Positions 19,800-28,786 of a stretch of DNA of 64,000 nt are shown here, piece after piece. The DNA is from Anaerolineales bacterium (GTDB taxonomy: Bacteria; Chloroflexota; Anaerolineae; Anaerolineales; Villigracilaceae). How positions within the stretch are numbered: position 1 is the stretch's first letter; the number at the start of each line of letters is the position of its first letter. The notes below the pieces were generated by a model. It did no database searches. It was not told where the DNA came from and saw only the letters and a program-made list of their open reading frames with translations. Both the position numbers and the translations under genes were made by a program. Where the stretch lies: the NCBI GenBank assembly GCA_013360875.1, contig JABWAU010000002.1, positions 1-64,000 of the forward strand. The letters are read 5' to 3'.

Positions 19800-21053
19800 A
19801 TGAAAATTTTAACGGTAGACATCGGCACAGGCACGCAGGATATTTTCCTCTTCGATTCGAATCTCGACCTCGAGAACGGATTCAAACTCGTCCTGCCTTC
19901 GCCCACCATGATGATTCACCGGCGTCTCAAGCAGGCGCTTCATCTTCGGACCCCGATCCTGCTCAGCGGCCATCAAATGGGAGGCGGTCCTTCGGCATGG
20001 GCAATCGAAGAATACGCGCGGCAGGGGATTCCGGTGTACATGACGCCCGACGCGGCGAGGACGATCAACGACGAATTGGAGAAGGTGGAGGCGTTGGGGA
20101 TAAAGATTGTTTCGGATGAAGAGGTCGAAGGTCTCAAGTTGAAGGTCGAAAGTTTGGAGTTGAAAGATTTTGATTTCAAGTTGATCGCCAAGACGTTCAA
20201 GAATTACGGCGTTGCACTGGACGATCTTGCCGCCATCGCCGTTGCTGTATTCGATCACGGCAATGCGCCGCCGGGAGTTTCTGACCGGCAGTTTCGGTTC
20301 GATTATCTCGATGAACGCATCCGCGCAAAAAACTCACTGTCGGCATTTGCCTATCTTTCAACGGACATCCCCAGAATCATGACACGCCTGCAATCCGTCG
20401 CAGACTCGGCGGGGGATCTGCCCTGCCCGCTGGTAGTGATGGACACCGCGCCTGCAGCGGTGCTGGGCGCGACGTTTGATTCGAAACTCAATTTCCATGA
20501 TACCGGCGATTTTTATAAGAATCCTGGCAACCAAAACCATCCCAGCCTGGCTACACGCAGGACATTGATTATTTGTAATATTGGAAATTTTCACACACTC
20601 GCATTCCGGCTTGGTGAAAAGGGAATCGAAGGCGTCTTCGAGCATCACACCGGCGAGATTGATTTGAATAAACTCGAATCGCTGCTGCGCAGATTGGCGG
20701 ATGCCTCCCTCAAACACGAGGACGTGTTCAACGACATGGGTCACGGCGCGTTGATGTACACCGATGAAGTCCTCGAATTCGGCAGGGACGAGTTCGATGT
20801 GGTGGTGACCGGACCCAGAAGGAGCATGTTTCAGACGGCAGACGATAGACCGCAGACCACCGACCGTCGTCCATCGTCCGTCGGCAATGGTCGGCTTCGC
20901 CCCTACTTTGCCGCCCCATTCGGGGATATGATGATTGCGGGCTGTTTCGGTCTGCTGGCGGCTACAGCGGAGATTCTGCCCGGCGTGGCGGAACCAGTTT
21001 ACGGGTCGCTGCGAGGCGAACGCGGGCGCGGCGTCGCACCGTGGGATAATTGA
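19800..21053 (+). CDS. DUF1786-family protein with two low-complexity in-frame insertions
   Basis: MKILTVDIGTGTQDIFLFDS...LLSGHQMGGGPSAWAIEEYARQGIPVYMTPDAARTIND. Confidence 0.75.
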   Translation: MKILTVDIGTGTQDIFLFDSNLDLENGFKLVLPSPTMMIHRRLKQALHLRTPILLSGHQMGGGPSAWAIEEYARQGIPVYMTPDAARTINDELEKVEALGIKIVSDEEVEGLKLKVESLELKDFDFKLIAKTFKNYGVALDDLAAIAVAVFDHGNAPPGVSDRQFRFDYLDERIRAKNSLSAFAYLSTDIPRIMTRLQSVADSAGDLPCPLVVMDTAPAAVLGATFDSKLNFHDTGDFYKNPGNQNHPSLATRRTLIICNIGNFHTLAFRLGEKGIEGVFEHHTGEIDLNKLESLLRRLADASLKHEDVFNDMGHGALMYTDEVLEFGRDEFDVVVTGPRRSMFQTADDRPQTTDRRPSSVGNGRLRPYFAAPFGDMMIAGCFGLLAATAEILPGVAEPVYGSLRGERGRGVAPWDN

Positions 21054-21080
21054 TATTTAGCGCAGGAGGCGCTCTCATGC

Positions 21081-21114
21081 GCGCAGGCGGACATTAGAGA
21101 ACGTCTGCCTGCGC
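21081..21114. repeat. Hairpin element with TTAGAGAAC core
   Basis: GCGCAGGCGGACATTAGAGAACGTCTGCCTGCGC; same core as 54565..54586 in opposite orientation. Confidence 0.65.
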
Positions 21115-21135
21115 AAATTTACATGGAGAAAAATA

Positions 21136-22923
21136 ATGTGTGGAATTTTCGGATACATTGCCAAACGCGAAGTAGAGCTTGGTCCCATCCTCATCGAAGC
21201 GGCGAAGAGACTCACCTACCGCGGCTACGACTCGGTCGGCGCGGCGGCGCTGAACGGAAACAAGATTGATTTGCGCAAAGACGTGGGCAAGGTGGAGGAA
21301 GTGGCGGCAAAATATCGCTTCGCCGAACTGCGCGGCTCGCGCGGCATCGTGCAATTGCGCTGGGCAACCTTCGGCGAACCCTCGCAGGTCAACGCACAGC
21401 CGCACATTGACTCGGATGGCGATCTGGTCGGCGCGCACAATGGCAACGTGGTAAACAACGTGGAATTGCGCGAGCAGTTCATCGCCGAGGGCATGACCGT
21501 CCGCTCGCAAAACGACGGCGAGACCTGCGTCCATGCGGTGGAGCGCTACCTCAACCGCGGCTATGAATTCATTGACGCCATCCGCCTGGCATACGGCGAC
21601 CTGGAAGGCGATTACGCCTTCGTCATCGGGCGCGCGGACGACGACAAACTCTACGCCTTCAAAAAAGGCTCTGGCATGGTGGTCGGAATCGGCGAGGGCT
21701 TTACCTGCGTTTCGTCGGACCTGCCTTCGATTTTGCCGCTCACGCGCGAGGTCATCCGCCCGCAGGATGGGGAGATCGTCACATTGTGGGCGGATAAGGT
21801 CGAGGTGCGGTCGGTCAAGGATGGGAAAAAGATTGATCGAAAGCCGGAAACAGTCACGGAGTCGATGGATGCGGTGCAAAAGGGCGGGTATCCGCATTTT
21901 ATGTTGAAGGAAATCCACGAGCAGAGTCAGGTGGCGCGCGAGTTATTCCACGTGTTGAACGGCAACCGCGAGGTGGATGCGCTTGTCGCCAAAATGAAGA
22001 ACGCGCGCAATTTGTATTTCATCGGCTGCGGCACAAGTTATCACGCCGCGCTGTTGGGAGCGGTATATTTTGCGCAACTGGCAGGACGGGCGGTCATTCC
22101 CATCCTTGCGCCGCAATTCATCGCGCAGTATGCGCCGACGGTAAATCACGAGGACGTTGGACTCTTCGTCAGCCAATCGGGCGAGACAAAGGATGTGTTG
22201 AATGCGCTGGAAGCGGCAGAAGCGCGCGGCATGGAGTGTTTCGGATTGGCAAACGTGGTCGGCTCCACGCTGACCAAAGCCGCTTCGTTCTGTCTCCCTT
22301 TGTGCTGCGGCTACGAAATCAGCGTCCCTGCCACGAAGACATTTACCAATCAGGTCGTGACGTTTTTGTATCTGGCTTATAAGATGGCGGGACGTGATAC
22401 TCGTGAACTAGACACAATTCCCGAATTGATGGACAAGACCCTTGAGATGGTCGCGCCGCAGGTTGAAGCAATCGCGGCGGACCTCAACGAGTGGAACGAT
22501 TTGTACTGCCTGGGCTACGGCGCAACCTATCCCATCGCGCTCGAAGGCGCGTTGAAATTGAAAGAGGTCACCTACGCCCACTGCGAAGGGATGCTCTCGA
22601 CCGAGTTCAAACACGGACCGCTTTCCGCGGTGAGCAAGGGTTTCCCCGTCATTTTCGTGGCAGGTCCGAACGATGTTCCGCTCATCATCAGCGGACTGAA
22701 TGAGGTGAAAGTGCGCGGCGCACGTACCATCGTCATCGCCGAAGAAGATCCCCGCCTGCGCGCCAATACAGACGATATGATTGTGCTGCCCAAATCAGAC
22801 CCGCAGATTTCTGCATTGGTGGGAGTTTTGCCGTTGCAGTTGCTTTCCTATCACATGAGCGTCATGCGCGGCTTCGATCCCGACTTCCCGCGGAATTTGT
22901 CCAAGACGCTGACGGTGGATTGA
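21136..22923 (+). CDS. glmS: Glutamine-fructose-6-phosphate aminotransferase (isomerizing)
   Basis: MCGIFGYIAKRE N-terminal glutaminase; SIS domains; DFPRNLSKTLTVD C-terminus. Confidence 0.97.
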   Translation: MCGIFGYIAKREVELGPILIEAAKRLTYRGYDSVGAAALNGNKIDLRKDVGKVEEVAAKYRFAELRGSRGIVQLRWATFGEPSQVNAQPHIDSDGDLVGAHNGNVVNNVELREQFIAEGMTVRSQNDGETCVHAVERYLNRGYEFIDAIRLAYGDLEGDYAFVIGRADDDKLYAFKKGSGMVVGIGEGFTCVSSDLPSILPLTREVIRPQDGEIVTLWADKVEVRSVKDGKKIDRKPETVTESMDAVQKGGYPHFMLKEIHEQSQVARELFHVLNGNREVDALVAKMKNARNLYFIGCGTSYHAALLGAVYFAQLAGRAVIPILAPQFIAQYAPTVNHEDVGLFVSQSGETKDVLNALEAAEARGMECFGLANVVGSTLTKAASFCLPLCCGYEISVPATKTFTNQVVTFLYLAYKMAGRDTRELDTIPELMDKTLEMVAPQVEAIAADLNEWNDLYCLGYGATYPIALEGALKLKEVTYAHCEGMLSTEFKHGPLSAVSKGFPVIFVAGPNDVPLIISGLNEVKVRGARTIVIAEEDPRLRANTDDMIVLPKSDPQISALVGVLPLQLLSYHMSVMRGFDPDFPRNLSKTLTVD

Positions 22924-23148
22924 GTTTTCATCACGAAGGACACGAAGAGCACAAAGGGTTGTTGGTCTAGGCAATGGAACGGGTTTTATGAAGCACCTTG
23001 CGCACCTCGAAAACAGTTTGACAATCCTGGCATTGGTCTGATCTTTTCTAAAGCGTCTCGGACAGCGCTGCGGCAAAGTCACGCGCGGCGCGTTTCACCA
23101 CTTCGGCGGGGGCAATTTCGATATCGTCATATACAAGGTCGTTCATCA

Positions 23149-24042
23149 TCAACTCCTCTGAGACCGTACCACCACCACCGCCTGACGGCTGAGCCGCGCC
23201 ACATTCTCAAGCGTGCTGCCTGCCAGCATTTCTCGAACGGCGCTGTACCCATGCGAGCCGAGCGCAATCAGCGAGACATCCATTTCATCGGCAACCTTCA
23301 ACGCCTCTTTGAAAGGAATGCCATGCCGCAAGACAGGCTGGGCTTGCAACCCGAACATGCTTAATTTTTTGCAAAGCGCCTGTAGACGTTCGGTGTCGTG
23401 CCGGTCGAATTCCGCCAGTTGCTCCGGCGGACGCAGTTTCATCACCCTGTCGTCCTGCACGTGCAGCACGATCACTTCCTGCGTGCCGGCCGCCTTCAGG
23501 CGCTTGACCACCTGAAAGGCGGCATCAGCACAATCGGAAAAATCGGTGGGATGCAAAACGCGTCGGAATAGACTCTCGCACACCTGGCGGCACTTCACAT
23601 GCCCTAATTCGCGGACTATTTCGAATTTCTGCAGCAATACCGGCACAGTAGCGCGGCGGATGACTTCATAGGCGGTACAGCCAATCAACAACTCCTGGGC
23701 GGCGGTGGCGCCCTGCGCGCCCAGGACGATCAATGCGACGCGCTCGTCTTCGGCAACGCGGACGATTTGCTCGGCAGGGTTGCCATATTCAACGCGGGTG
23801 AATGCCCGCAGTCCTTTTCCTTCCAGCGCCATCCTGGCGATGTTCAGTTTTTCCTCCAGGCTCCAACGCCAGTATTCAAGACTGTCGCGGTTGACCGTTT
23901 CCGGCATTGGCACGTCGCTGGAGCGGATCACGCTGAGCAGGATCACCTCGCCAAGACCCGCAGGCTTTAAATCTGGCAAGCAGGCCAGCACCGCATCGGC
24001 GTAGGCGGAAAAATCGGTCGGAAAAAGGACGCGGGCGAACAT
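23149..24042 (-). CDS. Tandem universal stress protein (two UspA domains)
   Basis: MFARVLFPTDFSAYADAVLACL...; second domain FRRVLHPTDFSDCADAAFQVVKRL...IALGSHGYSAVREMLAGSTLENVARLSRQAVVVVR. Confidence 0.92.
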   Translation of the reverse strand: MFARVLFPTDFSAYADAVLACLPDLKPAGLGEVILLSVIRSSDVPMPETVNRDSLEYWRWSLEEKLNIARMALEGKGLRAFTRVEYGNPAEQIVRVAEDERVALIVLGAQGATAAQELLIGCTAYEVIRRATVPVLLQKFEIVRELGHVKCRQVCESLFRRVLHPTDFSDCADAAFQVVKRLKAAGTQEVIVLHVQDDRVMKLRPPEQLAEFDRHDTERLQALCKKLSMFGLQAQPVLRHGIPFKEALKVADEMDVSLIALGSHGYSAVREMLAGSTLENVARLSRQAVVVVRSQRS

Positions 24043-24049
24043 CGTAAAG

Positions 24050-25180
24050 TTATTTGTGGGGCAAGGCCTCCGCCGCTGCTTGTGGCGATGCCGCGGCCAG
24101 TTCCTGCCCAAAGTAGCGTTTGCGGAAAGCCATCGCCAAATTGACCAGCCCAACCATCACAGGCACTTCAATCAACGGACCGATGACGGTGGCAAACGCC
24201 GCGCCCGAACTGATGCCGAAGATGGCAACCGCAACCGCAATTGCCAGTTCGAAGTCGTTGCTGGCAGCGGTGAAGGCGACCGAGACCGTCGGCGAATAAT
24301 TGTTCACCAATCGGCGGGAGATGAAGAACGAAACCAGCCACATCAGCGCGAAGTACAGAGTCAATGGGATGGCGATGCGAACCACATCCAACGGCAATTG
24401 AATAATCTTCTCGCCTTGCAGAGAGAACATCACCACGATGGTGAACAGCAGGGCGATCAGGGTCAGCGGGCTGATGCGCGGCGCGAAGACTGTCTCGAAC
24501 CATTCGCGTCCCTTCCAACGCAGCAACGCAAAGCGGGTGATCAATCCGCCGAGGAAGGGCGTGCCGAGATAGAAGAAGACCGTCTTCGCCGCCTCGCCCA
24601 TCGAGACGTGCACGTTCAATTCCTGGGCGAGTCCCAGCGCGGGCAACAAGAAACTGATGAAGAACCAGATATAGACGGCGTAGAACAACACCTGAAACAC
24701 GGCGTTGAACGCCACCATGCCCACCGCCAGTTCGCGGTCGCCATCCGAGAGATCGTTCCAGACGATGACCATGGCGATACAGCGCGCCAAACCCACCAGG
24801 ATCAGCCCGATCATGTATTCAGGTTTGTCGCGCAGGAACAGGATCGCCAGCCCAAACATCACCAGCGGACCGACAATCCAGTTCTGAATCAAAGCAAAGA
24901 TCAGCAGTTTTGGCGCTTTCAGCACACGCCCCATCTCCTCATACTTGACCTTCGTCAGCGGCGGATACATCATTAATATCAACCCAATTGCGATCGGGAT
25001 ATTAGTTGTTCCCACTGAAACCGCCGCGTTGAAACTCGCGATGGATTCAGGGAACAGGAAGCCAATCCCCACCCCCACCGCCATCGCCAGGAAAATCCAC
25101 AGCGTCAGGTAGCGGTCAAGGAAGGACAATTGTTTGCTCAGGCTTTGCGCCGAGGCTTTGGTCACAGCAACTTCAGACAT
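24050..25180 (-). CDS. arsB: ACR3 family arsenite efflux transporter
   Basis: [29 protein letters not shown]...[19 protein letters not shown], hallmark ACR3 sequences. Confidence 0.95.
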   Translation of the reverse strand: MSEVAVTKASAQSLSKQLSFLDRYLTLWIFLAMAVGVGIGFLFPESIASFNAAVSVGTTNIPIAIGLILMMYPPLTKVKYEEMGRVLKAPKLLIFALIQNWIVGPLVMFGLAILFLRDKPEYMIGLILVGLARCIAMVIVWNDLSDGDRELAVGMVAFNAVFQVLFYAVYIWFFISFLLPALGLAQELNVHVSMGEAAKTVFFYLGTPFLGGLITRFALLRWKGREWFETVFAPRISPLTLIALLFTIVVMFSLQGEKIIQLPLDVVRIAIPLTLYFALMWLVSFFISRRLVNNYSPTVSVAFTAASNDFELAIAVAVAIFGISSGAAFATVIGPLIEVPVMVGLVNLAMAFRKRYFGQELAAASPQAAAEALPHK

Positions 25181-25203
25181 GAAGAACCTCCAGATTCAAA
25201 TAG

Positions 25204-25605
25204 TTATCCAACCTGCTTCAGCAGTTGGGGAATTTCACGCGCGATATCATCACGTACCTTGCGAAAGTCATCCATATTGTCGGTCAATGCGGGATCAGGG
25301 AAACTGTGATGAGTACGCTTCCCCTTCCCCAGCCAGACGGGACATTCCTCCGCCGCCGAGTCGCAGACGGTGACAACGACATCGAAATCCACCTCCCGAA
25401 ACTCGTCCGCCCGCTTCGACCGACCTTCATGCTGGATTCCAATTTCCCGAAGCGCTTCCAGTGCCTTGGGGTGGACGTAGCCCGCAGGCTTCGTCCCCGC
25501 GCTGACGGCTTGCCACTCCTCCCCCATCCGCGCGTTGACAATTGCTTCCGCCATCTGCGAGCGGCAGGAATTCCCTGTACATAAAAATAAGACTTTGCGC
25601 TTCAT
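25204..25605 (-). CDS. arsC: Arsenate reductase, low-MW phosphatase type
   Basis: VLFLCTGNSCRSQMAEAIVN; CDSAAEECPVW. Confidence 0.95.
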   Translation of the reverse strand: MKRKVLFLCTGNSCRSQMAEAIVNARMGEEWQAVSAGTKPAGYVHPKALEALREIGIQHEGRSKRADEFREVDFDVVVTVCDSAAEECPVWLGKGKRTHHSFPDPALTDNMDDFRKVRDDIAREIPQLLKQVG

Positions 25606-25898
25606 ACAGTTTGTGTCTCCATGATATTTTCAATTTTTCGGCGGATGGCAGGCACGGAAATCTTCCCGCCGTTGACGGTCACTTCACCATTCACCATTAC
25701 CAGCGGCAACTGCGCTCCAGCAGGCATGGATGGACAGTCCGCGTCGAACAAGTCGAAATATTTGACTTCTACATCATCGCCAAAACGCGCCTTCAATTGA
25801 CCCGCTGCCCAGTGAGCCACATCGCGCCAGGTATCTTTCACGCCTTCTGCACAGGCAATCGGTGCGCCGATGATTTGAACGAGAACAGGCTGACTCAT
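25602..25898 (-). CDS. Small thioredoxin-fold/YuzD-like protein in ars operon
   Basis: 98 aa; VQIIGAPIACAEG...VKYFDLFDADC...LPLVMVNGEVTVNGGKISVPAIRRKIE resembles YuzD/DUF1462; ATGA overlaps on both sides. Confidence 0.6.
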   Translation of the reverse strand: MSQPVLVQIIGAPIACAEGVKDTWRDVAHWAAGQLKARFGDDVEVKYFDLFDADCPSMPAGAQLPLVMVNGEVTVNGGKISVPAIRRKIENIMETQTV

Positions 25899-27793
25899 GC
25901 TATTACTTTCTCTCCGTAAATTTGCTCGCCCAATTCTGCCAGCATATCCAGTCCTTTGACCTCACGCGGCAAAAGCGGGATTTGCACCAGCGGCACGCCG
26001 AAGCGTTTGCCAATCTCCGCCAGGTATTTTTCCTGCATGGCGCGGCGCGACTGCACAAAGGGCGTAGTCGCCTGCTCGCTGGGGATGACCATATTAGCGA
26101 CCACCAATCCAGGCTGAACACCGACCGTTCCCAGTTCCTGCGCGGCGCGCCAGGCTTCGAGAATCGGCGTCGCTTCGGGATACATCACAAACGCAAACGT
26201 GCTTTGCGCGGGGTCAGACATCATCTGAATCACTTTTCCAAAGCGCTGTTTGGCAACGTCATCGGCGGCGGTCGCATCCACCGAAGCGAAGACCTTCACG
26301 TCAATCTGCTTGCTCCAGTCAACGGGCAATTCCAGCAAACGCAGGGTGTGACCCGTCGGCGCGGTATCGAAGACCACCGCCTGCCATTCGTCTTGTGAAG
26401 CATATTCAATAAATTTATCAAACGCCGCCATCTCTTCGGTGCAGGGCGAGTTGAGTTCCTCTTCCATCATCTTGATCGCCGACTCGGGGCGTCCGCGTTT
26501 GCGCGCGTCATTAAGAATGCGCGCCTTGTAGGTTTCCGCGGCGGCTTTCGGGTCAATCTTCACCGCCCAGAGATTCGGCTGCCCGCTCACTTCAGCAACC
26601 TCATCGCCGACGGGCGTATCCAGCACTTCGCCCAAATGCGCGGCGGGGTCGGTCGTCAACAGCAGAGTCTTATATCCCTGCCGCGCCAGCCAGACCGCCG
26701 TCACGCACGACGCCACTGTCTTGCCGACGCCGCCCTTGCCCGCGAAGAAAACCGTCCGCCGATGACCGTTTGGAGAAAGCCGCGCCCGCACCTCGTCGAG
26801 GGATGAAGCGAAAGCCGCGTTCTGCAATTGGACTTCCGCCGCTTCATCCGACCCCGAGGCGGGTTCGCCGTCGAAGAAAATTTTCCCCACCTGACGCAGT
26901 CTCGCCGCGCCCTTGATTTCATCCGCCAGCAGAATCATGCGCTGTTTGGAATACGTGAACTCGCGCTCGATTTGCTCCAGATAACGCGCCTGCATTTCGG
27001 CTCGCGCCGCAAAGAGCGGATTCCCCGCGCCAGCAGGCGGGATGATGCCGTTGACAATCAGGCGGAAGTTGTGGATGTCGAGTTTGCTCAGTTCGTCAAT
27101 CGCACGGCGGGTTTCTTTGATGGAAATCGCTTCGGGATGGAGGACGAAGACAAATTGCGTTTGCGCGGATTGACGCATGGCGGCAAGGGCGCGCTCGTAT
27201 TTGTGCTTGGCGTCCTGAATCGCGGCGGCGGGACCCAGGCAGGTCTGCCCGCTGCCCGCGCTCGCCGCGTCAATGGACTGACTCCACTCGGCGGGCAGTT
27301 CCAGCAGGCGGATGGTGTGACCCGTCGGCGCGGTATCGAAGATGACAATATCAAAAGCTGTTCCATTGTCCGAAGGCACATCTAAAAAATCAGTAAAGCG
27401 GTCGAAGGCGGCGACTTCCGCCGTGCAGGGACCGCTCATCTGCTCTTCCATTACCTGAACGATTTGCGGTGGGAAGGCGGCGCGGATGGGCGACATGGCG
27501 CGGTCAATGTATTCCTGCGTGGCTTTATCGGGGTCAATTTCCATCGCCGACAGGTTGGGGACGCCCGCAATCGGCATGACCTGATGCCCGATTTCCTGCT
27601 CGAAAACGTCCGCCAAATTGGAGGCTGGGTCGGTGGTGACGATGAGGGTGCGTTTGCCTTCATCCGCATAACGGACGGCGTGCGTGCAAGCCATACTGGT
27701 CTTGCCCACGCCGCCCTTGCCAGAGAAGAAGATAAAGGTAGTCTGATAGTCGGATGGTCGAATAGTCGAATAATCGTTCGGCGATGAAGTCAT
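25895..27793 (-). CDS. arsA: Arsenical pump-driving ATPase, two-domain
   Basis: Two deviant Walker A motifs FSGKGGVGKTSMAC and FAGKGGVGKTVASC; DTAPTGHTLRLLELP twice. Confidence 0.96.
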   Translation of the reverse strand: MTSSPNDYSTIRPSDYQTTFIFFSGKGGVGKTSMACTHAVRYADEGKRTLIVTTDPASNLADVFEQEIGHQVMPIAGVPNLSAMEIDPDKATQEYIDRAMSPIRAAFPPQIVQVMEEQMSGPCTAEVAAFDRFTDFLDVPSDNGTAFDIVIFDTAPTGHTIRLLELPAEWSQSIDAASAGSGQTCLGPAAAIQDAKHKYERALAAMRQSAQTQFVFVLHPEAISIKETRRAIDELSKLDIHNFRLIVNGIIPPAGAGNPLFAARAEMQARYLEQIEREFTYSKQRMILLADEIKGAARLRQVGKIFFDGEPASGSDEAAEVQLQNAAFASSLDEVRARLSPNGHRRTVFFAGKGGVGKTVASCVTAVWLARQGYKTLLLTTDPAAHLGEVLDTPVGDEVAEVSGQPNLWAVKIDPKAAAETYKARILNDARKRGRPESAIKMMEEELNSPCTEEMAAFDKFIEYASQDEWQAVVFDTAPTGHTLRLLELPVDWSKQIDVKVFASVDATAADDVAKQRFGKVIQMMSDPAQSTFAFVMYPEATPILEAWRAAQELGTVGVQPGLVVANMVIPSEQATTPFVQSRRAMQEKYLAEIGKRFGVPLVQIPLLPREVKGLDMLAELGEQIYGEKVIA

Positions 27794-28152
27794 AAGGTGT
27801 TTGCTCCATTGAGCGCGTTGCGGATTTCATCCAGCGTTGGATACGCGCCAACCTTGATGACCTTGCCGCGCACAACAATAATTGGCAGAGCCTCCATTTG
27901 TCTCTCACGTACCAGTTTCATCACTTCAGCATTTCCCAGAAAGGCGTTGGGGTGACTGGTCATCTGATAGCGTTCCACGCGCAGGTTGTCGCGTTGGAGC
28001 GCCAGGATCATCTCATTGACATCCAGCAAAGTTTGATCGAGCGTTGGTCCGCACAAGCCAGTCGGACAACACATGGGCGGATCGAAGAATTCCACATCCA
28101 CAGGAGCAACGGAGGTCGGCAGGGTATTTAGCAGGGGAATGATGTCGGGCAT
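27790..28152 (-). CDS. arsD: Arsenite efflux metallochaperone ArsD
   Basis: VEFFDPPMCCPTGLCGPTLDQTLLDVNEMI; CC...C ArsD signature. Confidence 0.93.
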   Translation of the reverse strand: MPDIIPLLNTLPTSVAPVDVEFFDPPMCCPTGLCGPTLDQTLLDVNEMILALQRDNLRVERYQMTSHPNAFLGNAEVMKLVRERQMEALPIIVVRGKVIKVGAYPTLDEIRNALNGANTL

Positions 28153-28165
28153 TTCGTTTGTTTCC

Positions 28166-28588
28166 TCACTTCTCCGTAACATTAATATCGGTTAGAGAAA
28201 CCAATGCTTGCGGACCGCATTTGGGCTGACGCGGCTGGATGCGCTTCGGGTCGAAGAACGCGCCAAAGGCGGAATTCAATTCCTCCAATGCGGCGCGGTT
28301 GACCGAGTAGTACACCCAGCGCGAGTCAACTGCGTCGCGTTCCACATCCACCAATCCCACCGCGCGCAACTTGCTCAAATGATGCGAAATCAGGTTGGGC
28401 GGCATGTGCAGGGCGTCGCCAAGTTCGCAGTTGCACTGCACGCCTTCCATTAAAAGATTGAAAATGAGCAGGCGCTTCGGCTCGGCAAGCACCTTGAGGC
28501 GCTCAGACAGCAGTTCAAGGTTGACAGGAGTGGGTTTGATTTCATTTGAAATATAGTTCAACATATGTTGAATTATATTGCCACTCAT
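28166..28588 (-). CDS. arsR: ArsR family metalloregulator (start codon uncertain)
   Basis: LAEPKRLLIFNLLMEGVQCNCELGDALHMPPNLISHHLSKLRAVGLVDVERDAVDSRWVYYSVN. Confidence 0.9.
   Translation of the reverse strand: MSGNIIQHMLNYISNEIKPTPVNLELLSERLKVLAEPKRLLIFNLLMEGVQCNCELGDALHMPPNLISHHLSKLRAVGLVDVERDAVDSRWVYYSVNRAALEELNSAFGAFFDPKRIQPRQPKCGPQALVSLTDINVTEK
28551..28578. promoter_or_regulatory. Probable ArsR operator (28-bp inverted repeat)
   Basis: ATATAgTTCAACAT|ATGTTGAAtTATAT; 13 of 14 base pairs self-complementary; at the 5' end of arsR. Confidence 0.75.
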
Positions 28589-28698
28589 GCCATAGGTCAA
28601 TGAAAGATATGCAAGTTCCAAGGTGCATTTATCAAGCTGCAACAAGGTAGAGTTATTCCCTTTTAGAATAGGTTCTGAAAAATTTTCGAATTACGTAT

Positions 28699-28742
28699 TG
28701 TGACACATTTCACTTATTAATCGAATTCTCATTTTCTATAAT
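28699..28742 (+). promoter_or_regulatory. CRP/FNR-like site with downstream -10 (class II spacing)
   Basis: TGTGACACATTTCACT at 28699..28714 and TATAAT at 28737..28742; site centre about -42 from the predicted start. Confidence 0.65.
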
Positions 28743-28786
28743 ATGCATAGTCCAAATCGGATCATTTGACGAAAGGAGAATGCAAT

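Noticed and set aside
21054-21135. glmS ribozyme upstream of glmS
   Set aside because: Only a GCGCAGGC hairpin is visible; no recognisable glmS ribozyme core
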